NCBI GenBank assembly: GCA_037190845.1
Contig: JBBCJI010000004.1
Span: 62,001-126,000 of the forward strand
Length of the DNA: 64,000 bases
Direction: 5' to 3'
From: JBEBVQ01 sp037190845
GTDB taxonomy: Bacteria; Bacteroidota; Bacteroidia; Chitinophagales; Chitinophagaceae
Positions 42,036 to 51,529 of this stretch are shown in pieces; position 1 is the first letter of the stretch; every line of letters starts with the position of its first letter. The notes beneath the pieces were generated by a model, which saw nothing but the letters and a program-made list of their open reading frames with translations, was not told where the DNA came from and did no database searches. The position numbers and the translations under genes were made by a program.

Positions 42036-44603
42036 TCAGTTTGTCTTTTGCACTTTGTATATCTGGTGTGTCGTACCGGTTGTTACACGAATGATATAGA
42101 TACCTTCATTCCATGTTTCCGTCGGAATGGTGTGTATCGCTGTAGACCGTTCAGTTGTCATACTGTACAGTATTTTTCCGGTTATATCACTTGCGTTGAT
42201 ACTGGTAATGTTACTGCCTTTTATAGTTAGCAGATCACGTACGGGATTGGGGTACAGGATAACTGCTGATCCGCCTTCCTGCCCGGAGATACCTGCCGGC
42301 CATACGGGCACACAATCAGAAGTATCGCTGCATCCGTTCTGTGTAATGACTACAGCAAAAACACCGGGTATATTAGGCGTAAAGCTCTGATTGTTTGCTC
42401 CGGTGATGGCGCTGTTGTCTGCACAATTGATCCATTGGTAGTCAGCATTGGTTTCATCGGCAGTGAGTGTTTGTCCGTCGCGGGTAACAGAAATATTATC
42501 CGGTGCTACAGACAGGTTGAGGGTTACGATACTGTCGCATCCATTGGCTGCTGCACCGGTGAAGGTTTCTGTATAGGATCCGGCTGCAGACAGGAATTGT
42601 GTACCCAGTTGATAGGTATCACCTACGCAGATAGTGGCGTCAATGGTACGCGTTCCGGGTTCAAGGACCGTGATGGTTATCTGGTCTGTATTGGTACAAT
42701 TATTGGTGTCTGTACCTGTCACGGTATAAGTGGTTGTGGTGTTGGCTGTGAAAGGATGATTGCCGGATACGCCATTATTCCAGGTATAGGTGGCGGCGCC
42801 TGTAGCGTCAACGGTTACCTGCTCACCTTTACAAACCGTATCGGCAGAAGCTGTGGCGACTATTATCGGAAGCGGATGTACTGTTACCGTTACCTGTGCC
42901 GTATTGCTGCATCCGCCGGAGGTTGCTGTAGCTGTATAGGTAGTCGTAGCGACAGGTGTAAAAGGCGTCCCGTTTGTTACGCCATTATCCCAGGAAGGGG
43001 TGGTGCTGCCGGCTGTTGCGGTGAGCGTAACCTGCTCTCCTGCGCATATCTCATTTTTTGATGCAGAAGCCGTAATTACCGGGGCGTTAGCACCTGAGGA
43101 TATGGAAATATTCGTACCATTGTCTGGTCCGATATGAGCAGGATCACTGCTTACAATCCGGATCCGGAATCCCGATCCGCTGATACCGGAGGGTATGGTT
43201 CCGGTAATGATCCCATCTGAAGTACCCGTCAGCGTACCCAGAACAGTAGGATTTGCAAAACTTCCGTTTGCATCGCTTAATTGAGCGGTAAAGATATTAC
43301 CGGGGTTCAAGCCAGCCATTCCGGCTCTGAACTTAACAGCCACTTTTGTTCCGGGACAATAATTCGTGCCCGGCAGGAGCTCTGTTATTTTCATCGGAGC
43401 TTCGAAACCATCCAGCCTCACCAGGCATATATGGCTTACCCCGTTATACTGTGTAAATATTCCTCCCACCAGTATCTTGCCATCAGGCTGCGGAACCACA
43501 CTCCATATCTGGCCATTGCTGGTTGCTCCGTTGACAAACCCGGTACCTGTTTTAAAGCTGGTGTCAATTGCCCCGTTTTCGTGCATACGTACCAGGCTTC
43601 TTGCGTCATCGCCATTATAGGTCCTGAAGTTCCCGCCTGCCAGAATTTTTCCATCCGGCTGTAAAGTAAGCCGGGCCACATATTCGGAGCTGAACCCCAT
43701 CCCTGTTTTAAACGAAGTGTCCACACTGCCATCCGGCATAAGTCTGATGATTTTACCGTATGTAGTACCGTTATAGGAAGAAAAGGAACCACCTACCAGT
43801 ATTTTCTGGTCCGGCTGCACGGTAATCCCATTTATATCGCCGTTAAATCCGGTTCCGTTGTTAAACGTAGCATCCAGTGTGCCATCGGCATTTAATCTGG
43901 CGAACCCCTTGCGGTTTACTCCGTTCACCTGCGAAAACCAACCGCCCACAAGAATTTTCCCATCATTTTGTACGGCAATCGTAGTGGCCATATCATCTAA
44001 TGCAGCAGTAAAAGTTGCATCGATCGTACCATTTGGATTAATCCTGACAATATTTTCAGCCGCACTGCCATTATATTCCGTAAAATAGCCGCCTGCGATG
44101 ATTTTTCCATCTTTTTGTAGCGCCATTGCTGTAGCGCCACCCGATCCTTTGCCCGCTGTGAAGCCCGTTCCGTATACGAATGAGGCATCCAGGCCTCCAT
44201 CTGTATTGACTCTTGCAATGCCGGATGCCGGTGTGCCGTTATAATCTACGAACCATCCGCCGGCTACTACTTTACCATCATTTTGTATCACTGAGGATTC
44301 CACCATCTCATCAAAACCCGAGCCTACATTATAAGAGGCATCTACCGTACCTGATGGGTCAAGACGGATTATATTTTTAGACGCCGTGCCATTGTATCCT
44401 GTAAAGCCGCCTGTCAATACCATTTTCCCGTTGTCCTGCAGTAATATATGTTGCAGCCACCCGGCCTTTGTTCCATCTACAATCCCGGTTCCGGTTACGA
44501 ACGAAGGGTCAACCGCCCCCTGCTGTGCCATTGTCATTACACTCATACCCCCCACTGCATAGCACATGACAGCAAAACTTCTTAAAATACATTTTTTAAT
44601 CAT
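42036..44603 (-). CDS. Delta-60 repeat protein with Ig-like repeats and T9SS type A domain
   Basis: 855 residues. Signal peptide (RSFAVMCYAVGGMSVMTMAQ). About seven delta-60 repeats of 50-60 residues at 30-405: 'QxDGKILxGGxFxxYNGxxxxxIxRLxxDGxxDxsFxxGxGF'. Then several Ig-like modules (ASKNEICAGEQVTLTATAGS; ASADTVCKGEQVTVDATGA), a Cys linker and a type A domain with VILYPNPVRDLLTI. Secreted, probably surface-bound propeller protein. It lies next to the type B T9SS gene and near kinase copy 4, in the position that SBBP proteins hold in the other modules. Confidence 0.92.
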   Translation of the reverse strand: MIKKCILRSFAVMCYAVGGMSVMTMAQQGAVDPSFVTGTGIVDGTKAGWLQHILLQDNGKMVLTGGFTGYNGTASKNIIRLDPSGTVDASYNVGSGFDEMVESSVIQNDGKVVAGGWFVDYNGTPASGIARVNTDGGLDASFVYGTGFTAGKGSGGATAMALQKDGKIIAGGYFTEYNGSAAENIVRINPNGTIDATFTAALDDMATTIAVQNDGKILVGGWFSQVNGVNRKGFARLNADGTLDATFNNGTGFNGDINGITVQPDQKILVGGSFSSYNGTTYGKIIRLMPDGSVDTSFKTGMGFSSEYVARLTLQPDGKILAGGNFRTYNGDDARSLVRMHENGAIDTSFKTGTGFVNGATSNGQIWSVVPQPDGKILVGGIFTQYNGVSHICLVRLDGFEAPMKITELLPGTNYCPGTKVAVKFRAGMAGLNPGNIFTAQLSDANGSFANPTVLGTLTGTSDGIITGTIPSGISGSGFRIRIVSSDPAHIGPDNGTNISISSGANAPVITASASKNEICAGEQVTLTATAGSTTPSWDNGVTNGTPFTPVATTTYTATATSGGCSNTAQVTVTVHPLPIIVATASADTVCKGEQVTVDATGAATYTWNNGVSGNHPFTANTTTTYTVTGTDTNNCTNTDQITITVLEPGTRTIDATICVGDTYQLGTQFLSAAGSYTETFTGAAANGCDSIVTLNLSVAPDNISVTRDGQTLTADETNADYQWINCADNSAITGANNQSFTPNIPGVFAVVITQNGCSDTSDCVPVWPAGISGQEGGSAVILYPNPVRDLLTIKGSNITSINASDITGKILYSMTTERSTAIHTIPTETWNEGIYIIRVTTGTTHQIYKVQKTN

Positions 44604-44643
44604 GACGGATCATTTTAAAAATTAATAATCAAATAATAAATCA

Positions 44644-46317
44644 TTACCGAATCAAAATAACGTCTCCTGTTTTCTTAAGCTGATGAGCGCCGGTACCATG
44701 CTGTACACGCATATCGTAAAAATAGGTTCCGACTTCTGCCCGTTCGCCGTTAAACAATCCATTCCAGCCCTCATGCGCATTGTATGTCTGAAAAACCAGT
44801 TGTCCATATCTGTTATATATCCTTAGGTAGAAATCGGTTATCGGACAGTCATTTTCAAATACAGAGCGGAATACATCGTTTTTCCCGTCTCCATTAGGTG
44901 TAAAAGCATTAGGCACCTGGATTATACACGCGCACTTTTCCATTTGTATCCGGATCGTATCAGCGACACTGCAAACAAAATCACTTACCTGTACCCAGTA
45001 AGTACCGCTGTCTTTGGTTTCCAGCACAGGGTCAGTTGCTCCTGTGCTCCATCTTACAATTGCCTGTTCAGGTAGCCTGGCTTCCAGTCTCACCGGCTGC
45101 GGATCTCCTGTGATGCATATTGTTGTATCCGGGCCCAGATACTGCGTAAAGTCCTTTATTTGAATATTGATATCATCTGCGTCCATACAGGCTCCGTTCC
45201 TCAGGCGGATGCCATAATTTCCTGATTGGGTTATGGTACGCATGGCTTCTGCACTCCCGTCTTCCCACTCCCATCTGATTCCGGGCTCAGATGGCGCATA
45301 TAATACAACCGGCGAACCATCGCATACAGCAGTATCTTTGCCAAGCGAGAAAGGCGGTACCGGCGTGTGGCGGATGTGGAAAGTGTCCACAGCCCATTGG
45401 CAATCATTAAACGAACGTACCCAATAAGTACCTGGTGTATGTACATCTAATGCCCACCCCGTATCCCCTGTATTCCACTGCCATGCAGGAAATGCGATAT
45501 TACCGGTAAGCCGGATGAGAAAATCCTGCGCACAGATAAGTGTATCCATAGCAGAAGTGTTGCCGGTAATGTCGTATACGCACACATCATCCACATAATA
45601 ATATCCTGATACCCCGGTGCCTACCTGTTGAAATTGCTGATTGTATCCGGGCAAAAAATTGCCGATAATCATATACTCCTCGCCACCCTGTGCTGTGAAA
45701 GCGCCGGATACCTTCATCCAGCTCAGAGTGTCGGCCAGGAAATTACCCGGCTGGTTCAATACCTGCGGAGTCAGTATCAAAGGTGTCGGGGTGCTTCCTG
45801 TCACTGCCTGCGGACTGAAATGCGCACCGATATGGTCAATAATATATCCGTCATAATAGAGATTGGCACGGGAGACCCAGAAAGTTACCTGGTATGTATG
45901 ACCTGCTATTAAGGGACTTGTCAGCCTCGTTTGCATATACTCCCGTTGGTCGACCCCTGAAGCCGGATTATAATGTAACATATGAGCGCCCATATAAGCA
46001 TTGCCGGTACGGGCCTGCTGATAGCCCGGCGAGTTTTTCGGCACTGCATACGGGCTGCCGCCCAGGTGATGATTCGCACAGGCATTGAAATAATCCGTGG
46101 TATTGGTGTTGGCTCCGTACCAATCCTTTACCGGCGAGGCCGATCCGGGCAGCCCTACGGGGGTCATTATTCCCGGGCATTCGTTCATCTCCTCAAAAGA
46201 TGGATTGGGAACGAGATTCTGAGCCTTCAATTCCGTGTGACTACCCACAGACATGATCAGAAATAATACTGCGCCTGTGTGTATCCTCATATAAGCTAAA
46301 AACCGCACAATCATCAT
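44644..46317 (-). CDS. Secreted protein with N-terminal carbohydrate-binding-like domain and T9SS type B sorting domain
   Basis: Up to 557 residues; the signal peptide fits best from ATG 46290 (MRIHTGAVLFLIMSVGS). Residues 35-250 (NLVPNPSFEEMNECPG ... AGHTYQVTFWVSRANLYYDG ... YYVDDVCVYD) resemble a jelly-roll ligand-binding module. Ig-like parts follow (SGNYGIRLRNGACMDADDI), then the type B end: NAFTPNGDGKNDVFR, YNRYGQLVFQTYNAHEGWNG, and GDVILIR. Divergent from kinase copy 4 with about 270 bp between starts; 40 bp upstream of the delta-60 gene on the same strand. Confidence 0.9.
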   Translation of the reverse strand: MMIVRFLAYMRIHTGAVLFLIMSVGSHTELKAQNLVPNPSFEEMNECPGIMTPVGLPGSASPVKDWYGANTNTTDYFNACANHHLGGSPYAVPKNSPGYQQARTGNAYMGAHMLHYNPASGVDQREYMQTRLTSPLIAGHTYQVTFWVSRANLYYDGYIIDHIGAHFSPQAVTGSTPTPLILTPQVLNQPGNFLADTLSWMKVSGAFTAQGGEEYMIIGNFLPGYNQQFQQVGTGVSGYYYVDDVCVYDITGNTSAMDTLICAQDFLIRLTGNIAFPAWQWNTGDTGWALDVHTPGTYWVRSFNDCQWAVDTFHIRHTPVPPFSLGKDTAVCDGSPVVLYAPSEPGIRWEWEDGSAEAMRTITQSGNYGIRLRNGACMDADDINIQIKDFTQYLGPDTTICITGDPQPVRLEARLPEQAIVRWSTGATDPVLETKDSGTYWVQVSDFVCSVADTIRIQMEKCACIIQVPNAFTPNGDGKNDVFRSVFENDCPITDFYLRIYNRYGQLVFQTYNAHEGWNGLFNGERAEVGTYFYDMRVQHGTGAHQLKKTGDVILIR

Positions 46318-46586
46318 TCAAAAACATTAAACCAATCGGCTGTGATCAAAAATAAATACCTCTGAATTTCAGTTTTAGTGTATAAATACCCTTTATCTTA
46401 TTGTTAATTGTTTAATTCAAATCCCTGAATCTGTCCCATGCAAACCATATTCTTCCGTTGGGTGTCTGTAATTAAAGTCCTTATATTCACTTCCGGCTTA
46501 TGGCGGAAAAACTGTACTCGCTATGTGAATATTATTTCCGGATTAGGCTTTAACTCTATTACATTCGCTTACTTTGTATCTGTTGC

Positions 46587-48497
46587 ATGCGTATTGCGTT
46601 ATTTCTGTTATTCGTTATTACTCTGACAGTACTGACAAAAATCAGTCCGGCACAGGAGGAGCTTATTAAAATACATACGCTTCCTGCAGTGGATACTGCA
46701 TTTATAGATACATTATTATCAAGAGCCCGGCAATTTCAGTCCGATTCCTCATCGCTCTCATTAGAATATTCAGACAGTGCCATCAATCTGAGTTTTGCAG
46801 CTCATTACAGCTATGGTGTGGCCCATGGGCTCGTTGTTAAAGCGTATGCATTAAAGGAAGAAAAAGCATACTTGGTAAGCCAGCAGACATTTTTTGAAGC
46901 CTTGGCACTCGCTCGTAAGACGTCTTCCATAGAACCCGCTCTGATAGCGCAGATTTATAATTCTATCGGTGGTCTCTATCAGATGCAAGGGTATACAGAC
47001 TCTGCGCTCCAATATATTTTTATGGGTTATTCTGAATATTTGAAGAAAGGAATATACAATCAGCGGCTGTTGGGCAGCATTTATTCTAATACCGCTGCCT
47101 GCATGCTGTCATTCGGGGATATTGAATCTTTTGAATGGTATATAAAACGTGCATTATACCTTGCCCGGCGGACAAACAGTACCGGTTTATTAACTTCGAT
47201 ATACGGGAATATCAGCTACGCCTGGAAAATGTCAGGCAATCTTTCAAAGAGCATTCAATATGCCTCAATGAATGTTCAATTATTCAAATCGCTGGGTAAT
47301 CTGCGTAAGGTGCAAACAGCTTTATGTGATATTGCCGGTGTATACTTTATGCAGGATGATACACTGCGGGCAGCACAATACCTGGATTCTGCCGTATCGC
47401 TGTACCCGGAGGGAATGCAGAACAATACCATACTGCTGCAAAGGCTGGCACGATTACATTATTTAAGGGGAGATTACCGGACTGCTATCCGGCACAGCCA
47501 ATCGGCATTATCATTAAATAATCTTGAAGGCGGTCGTCCGTTGAATCTGAATGTCTACTATCTCCTGACGGATATATATACTCATATGGGCAACTACCGG
47601 GAAGCGCTCAAATGGAGTATTGCCTACGCCGATTTAAATGACAGCATTTTTAATGAAGCCGTTATGCGCATCAGCGGAGAAATGGAAGTTAAGTATCGCT
47701 TAAACGAGAAAAATCAGGAGTTGCTCAATAAGCAACAGCAGCTTGACCTCAATAAGCTTCGTTTGAAACAAAAAAATATCTGGATCGGCGCTATCGCATT
47801 GAGCAGTTGCTCCCTGATATTATTTGTAATATTCTCTTACCGTACAAAACAGAAGCTGCAGCAGGAAAAAATCAGGAATGCAGAAAGGAACCGCATTGCA
47901 AGAGATTTGCATGACGGTATTGGGGCGCTTTTATCCGCCATTAAAATGAATTACATACTTATAGGTAAAAGTCCTTCGCTTAGTCAAACGGAAACGTTCA
48001 GGGACGGAATGGAGCTGATTGATGAGATGCGTGATGAACTGCGTGCTATTGCGTATAATCTCCTTTCTGATAATATCACTCATCGGGATCTGGGTGACGC
48101 CATCCGGATGCTTTGCCATAAGCTTCAGAAAAATTACAGCCATATCCACATGCACATCCAGGTGCTCGGTGATATTTATATTGATAATGCTGACCTGTTT
48201 ACTACGCTTTACCGTATTGCGGAAGAGGTTATCCATAACAGCCTGAAGCACTCCGGGTGTACGGAGATACTGGTGCAGGTGATGCAGCATGATCAGCTTA
48301 TCCGTATTACCATAGAAGATAACGGCAAAGGTTTTGATGTACATGCCACTGAAATGAGTACCCGGGGGATGGGACTGAAAAATATCCGGGAACGTGTACG
48401 ACAATATAAAGGAACGGTACAAATTATCTCCGGAGACGGTCAGGGTACCAGTGTGGAATTAGCAATCCCCTGCAAGCATAAAAAAATGCATTCTTAA
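46587..48497 (+). CDS. TPR-containing sensor histidine kinase, HisKA_3 type (copy 4)
   Basis: 636 residues. N-terminal signal segment MRIALFLLFVITLTVLTKIS, TPR repeats at about 60-350 (YNSIGGLYQMQGYTDSAL; YLLTDIYTHMGNYREALKW), coiled linker, transmembrane helix at about 393-412 (IWIGAIALSSCSLILFVIF). Acceptor box RNRIARDLHDGIGALL with His 442; ATPase boxes HNSLKHSGCTE and IEDNGKGFD. A -7 box (TTACTTTG) ends about 10 bases before the ATG, so the leader is very short. Forms an operon with the regulator at 48513 and is divergent from a T9SS gene. Confidence 0.93.
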   Translation: MRIALFLLFVITLTVLTKISPAQEELIKIHTLPAVDTAFIDTLLSRARQFQSDSSSLSLEYSDSAINLSFAAHYSYGVAHGLVVKAYALKEEKAYLVSQQTFFEALALARKTSSIEPALIAQIYNSIGGLYQMQGYTDSALQYIFMGYSEYLKKGIYNQRLLGSIYSNTAACMLSFGDIESFEWYIKRALYLARRTNSTGLLTSIYGNISYAWKMSGNLSKSIQYASMNVQLFKSLGNLRKVQTALCDIAGVYFMQDDTLRAAQYLDSAVSLYPEGMQNNTILLQRLARLHYLRGDYRTAIRHSQSALSLNNLEGGRPLNLNVYYLLTDIYTHMGNYREALKWSIAYADLNDSIFNEAVMRISGEMEVKYRLNEKNQELLNKQQQLDLNKLRLKQKNIWIGAIALSSCSLILFVIFSYRTKQKLQQEKIRNAERNRIARDLHDGIGALLSAIKMNYILIGKSPSLSQTETFRDGMELIDEMRDELRAIAYNLLSDNITHRDLGDAIRMLCHKLQKNYSHIHMHIQVLGDIYIDNADLFTTLYRIAEEVIHNSLKHSGCTEILVQVMQHDQLIRITIEDNGKGFDVHATEMSTRGMGLKNIRERVRQYKGTVQIISGDGQGTSVELAIPCKHKKMHS

Positions 48498-48512
48498 CCG
48501 GAATTACAAAAA

Positions 48513-49139
48513 ATGAAAAAGATCAAAATTGCCATAGTAGATGATCATCCGATGCTGTTAAAGGGACTGAAGGGTATTCTGAACTGTCATCCGGAAATAG
48601 AAGTAACGGGCACCTATCTAAACGGACAATTGCTGGTGCAGGACATCCCGGATAACAAGCCGGACATCATACTGCTGGATATTATGATGCCTGTACAAAA
48701 CGGAGAAGAGCTGGCTTCCATACTACACAACGAGTTTCCTGAAATAAGCATCCTTGCATTTACCAACCAGGAGCAAACCTATTATATCCGGTCGATGCTG
48801 GACAATGGTGTGATGGGCTATGTATTGAAAACCTGCGATGAGGAAACCCTGCTGCAAGCGATTAAAACCATATACTCAGGCAAACAATATTTTGATCCTA
48901 TGATCCAGGGCCATGTCAATCAGGTGCTGCAGGATGACCGTAAACTTACCCTTACCAGAAGAGAAAAGGAAATACTCCAGCTGATCGCTGAAAATTACAG
49001 CAGTAAGGAAATCGGCGAACGCCTGCACATGGGCAAACGTACGGTTGACAATTACCGCATTGCACTATTGCTCAAGCTGGATGCAAAAAATTCTGCCGGT
49101 CTGGTAAAAACAGCTATAGACCTGGGACTGATCAAGTAG
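48513..49139 (+). CDS. NarL/FixJ-family response regulator (copy 4)
   Basis: 208 residues. Receiver: IVDDHPMLLKG, Asp 56 in IILLDIMMPV, Lys in VLKTCDEE. LuxR-type HTH: LTRREKEILQLIAENYSSKE and RTVDNYRIALLLKLD. It starts 15 bp after the kinase stop and is convergent with dnaN, whose stop lies 2 bp away. Confidence 0.94.
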   Translation: MKKIKIAIVDDHPMLLKGLKGILNCHPEIEVTGTYLNGQLLVQDIPDNKPDIILLDIMMPVQNGEELASILHNEFPEISILAFTNQEQTYYIRSMLDNGVMGYVLKTCDEETLLQAIKTIYSGKQYFDPMIQGHVNQVLQDDRKLTLTRREKEILQLIAENYSSKEIGERLHMGKRTVDNYRIALLLKLDAKNSAGLVKTAIDLGLIK

Positions 49140-49141
49140 GT

Positions 49142-50263
49142 CTACACACCTACCATCAGCGGCATCAGCAGCATCAGCACATCCTCGTTGTCGCCTTTTT
49201 CTACAGGGCGGAAGATGCCTGCGCGTGTCGGGGTACTCAGCTCTACATTCAATTCCGTACCGTCCAGGTTGCCGACCAGTTCCACCATCAGTTTGGCGTT
49301 GAAGGCGATCTTCATATCCTCCCCGGTGTACTGGCAGCCCAGTCGTTCTTTTCCTTCGTAGGAGAAGTCAATGTCCTGGGCGCTGATCTGTAATTCGTTA
49401 CCGTTGATGTCCAGCACAACCTGGTTGGTGGTCTTGTTCGCAAAAACACCTACCCGGCGGAGCGCACTGATAAAATCAGCGCGGCTGATGGTGAGCCGGA
49501 ACGGGTTATCGGTAGGAATGACTGCTTTATAGTCCGGAAATTTGGCGTCAATAAGCCGGCAGCTCATGCTGAGCTTGTCTGTTTGTACAAAAAGATGGCT
49601 GCTGTTGTAGGAGATACGGAGTTGTGTTTCGTCAGCGGGAAGCGTTGAGCGTAATTGCTGCAGGGGCTTTCGGGGGACCACAAACCCTTCCGTGGCAGGG
49701 CAGGCTACGTCATCACGGCGATATTGTACCAGGCGGTGCGCATCGGTAGATACAAAGGTGATGTTGCCGGGTGTCAGTTCAAAATACACACCTGTCATTT
49801 GCGGGCGTAACGTATCTGTGCTGACGGCAAACAAGGTCTTGTTAATCCCTTCTGTAAGCGCAATTGAGGGCATGGTGAATGAGGTTGTGTCGTCCGGTGC
49901 GGGTTCTTTGGGGAAATCATCCGCCTTTTCTCCGCCAATACGGTATTTGCCGGCATCACTGGCTATTTCTACAGAAAGCTCTTTCTCATTGATCGTGAAT
50001 GTGACGGGCTGTTCCGGCAGGTTTTTGAGATATTCAAGGAGTATTTTGGAAGGGATGCAGATGCGTCCGTTGTCCTGAGCGTCATTAACTTCCAGCGATA
50101 CCCGCATCATGGTTTCCAGGTCGGTAGCAGTAAGCGTCAGGGTATTGCCTTTCAGTTCAAACAAAAAATCTTCCAGGACAGACAATACACTATTGGTGCT
50201 GATAACCCCTCCGATCTGCTGAAGGTTTTTGAGTAATGCTGATGACGAAACAATAAAACGCAT
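49142..50263 (-). CDS. dnaN: DNA polymerase III beta subunit (sliding clamp)
   Basis: 373 residues. DnaN dimers form the ring that tethers the replicative polymerase to DNA. Visible: MRFIVSSSALLKNLQQIGG at the start, LSVLEDFLFELKGNTLTLTA (first domain), KPLQQLRSTLP, LIDAKFPDYKAVIP, and a C-terminal EDVLMLLMPLMV. ATG 50263 is used; the longer frame adds seven non-family residues. A perfect -7 box (TATCTTTG, minus strand, 50286-50293) lies 23 bases upstream. Confidence 0.95.
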   Translation of the reverse strand: MRFIVSSSALLKNLQQIGGVISTNSVLSVLEDFLFELKGNTLTLTATDLETMMRVSLEVNDAQDNGRICIPSKILLEYLKNLPEQPVTFTINEKELSVEIASDAGKYRIGGEKADDFPKEPAPDDTTSFTMPSIALTEGINKTLFAVSTDTLRPQMTGVYFELTPGNITFVSTDAHRLVQYRRDDVACPATEGFVVPRKPLQQLRSTLPADETQLRISYNSSHLFVQTDKLSMSCRLIDAKFPDYKAVIPTDNPFRLTISRADFISALRRVGVFANKTTNQVVLDINGNELQISAQDIDFSYEGKERLGCQYTGEDMKIAFNAKLMVELVGNLDGTELNVELSTPTRAGIFRPVEKGDNEDVLMLLMPLMVGV

Positions 50264-50285
50264 TTTGTTATATGATTTTGGCAAA

Positions 50286-50293
50286 CAAAGATA
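50286..50293 (-). promoter_or_regulatory. -7 box of dnaN
   Basis: TATCTTTG, perfect -7 match, 23 bases before ATG 50263. Confidence 0.6.
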
Positions 50294-50343
50294 ATCGTTT
50301 GGCAGATTAGTCGTATGAATTTTCCGGGGATTCTAAAACTTTG

Positions 50344-50670
50344 TCCCGGTAAGCATCGGATACCGGGATGGTAGTCGCTGCGAACAATCCACTCCGTCAT
50401 CCAGAGCGAAACGAAGTGGAGCGAAGGAACCCACAAAGTGAGTGTTCCATATTACGTGAGATCCTTCATTCCGCTACACTGCATTCAGGATGATGGAGTG
50501 GACAGATTCCTGCAATCGTCATTCTTCGCTATCCCGGATGTTAGCGGAGCGCATCCGGGAGCACTGGTAAAAGCAGGATTTGCAATCCGGATACTGTACA
50601 GCATCTGTTTTTCCGGGGTTACAGACTCCGATCATCTGTCGTCCCGAATGCCCTTCGGAACATCCGGGAC
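50344..50670. repeat. Cluster of extragenic palindromes between dnaN and the crotonase gene
   Basis: At least four hairpins in 330 bp: TCCCGGTA/TACCGGGA (50344-50368), a long imperfect inverted repeat with TCATCC and GGATGA ends (about 50397-50486), TCCCGGATG/CATCCGGGA (50532-50560), and GTCCCGAATG/CATCCGGGAC (50641-50670, one mismatch). The GAGCGAA/GGATGA-type repeat is common between genes in this group of bacteria. No credible gene here. Confidence 0.7.
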
Positions 50671-50678
50671 AGCACTAT

Positions 50679-51455
50679 CTATTTCCCCGTAAATATCGCT
50701 TTCCTTTTTTCGAGAAATGCCTGTACGCCTTCCTTAAAATCTGAAGTAGCGCCTGCTGCCACCTGGAGTTCTTTTTCCAGTTCGAGCTGCTGGTCCAGGC
50801 TGTTGCCAAACGACCGGTTCAGTGCCCGTTTGGTGAGCCCAAGGCCGGTGGTAGGCAGTGCTGCCAGGGTTGCGGTAATACGTTCCACTTCTGAGGCAAA
50901 TTGTTCGTCTGCGACCACTTTATAGATCATGCCCATTTCCGCCGCTTCTGCCGCCGTTACTTTGTCGGCCAGCATCATCAATGCCGCTGCTTTCTGCAGG
51001 CCGATGAGGCGCGGCAGGAAGAATGTGCCGCTGCTGTCGGGTATCAGACCGATCTTGCTGAATGCCTGAATAAACGAGGCGCTGCCGGCAGCCACGACGA
51101 TATCGCAGGCCAGTGCCAGGTTGGCCCCGGCCCCGGCAGCTACGCCATTTACAGCGGCTACCACGGGTTTTTCAATATTTCGCAACCGCTCAATGACGGG
51201 GTTGTAGTATTCAGATACTACCTTATCAAAATCAATCTGCGCAGGATCCGGAAATTCTCCCAGATCCTGGCCGGCACAAAAGCCTTTGCCGGCTCCGGTC
51301 AGGCAGATGCATCGTATATCGTCATTTTCAGCACATTCATCCAGCAGTTGCTGCAGGGCTGACGCCATTTCGCGGTTAAAGCTGTTATACTTATCCGGCC
51401 GGTTGAGCGTCAGCCAGGCTACCTGCTGTTTGATATGGAATAGAACAGTGCTCAT
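50679..51455 (-). CDS. paaG: Enoyl-CoA hydratase/isomerase (PaaG-like)
   Basis: 258 residues, crotonase fold. Oxyanion-hole segments GKGFCAGQDLGEF and NGVAAGAGANLALACDIV; PaaG-type signature KIGLIPDSSGTFFLPRLIG, with the Asp used by PaaG isomerases. PaaG isomerises ring-epoxide phenylacetyl-CoA to an oxepin in phenylacetate breakdown. No other paa genes are nearby, so the substrate is uncertain and a general beta-oxidation role is possible. ATG 51455. Confidence 0.85.
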   Translation of the reverse strand: MSTVLFHIKQQVAWLTLNRPDKYNSFNREMASALQQLLDECAENDDIRCICLTGAGKGFCAGQDLGEFPDPAQIDFDKVVSEYYNPVIERLRNIEKPVVAAVNGVAAGAGANLALACDIVVAAGSASFIQAFSKIGLIPDSSGTFFLPRLIGLQKAAALMMLADKVTAAEAAEMGMIYKVVADEQFASEVERITATLAALPTTGLGLTKRALNRSFGNSLDQQLELEKELQVAAGATSDFKEGVQAFLEKRKAIFTGK

Positions 51456-51529
51456 TTATAATTTGAAGATTTGAAAATGAGATAATTTGAATGGGGTACA
51501 TATGATGTATCCCAAATGAATAATCAGGT

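Noticed and set aside
50344..50670. Insertion sequence between dnaN and the crotonase gene
   Set aside because: No transposase frame and no paired terminal repeats with target duplication; the hairpins look like separate extragenic palindromes.
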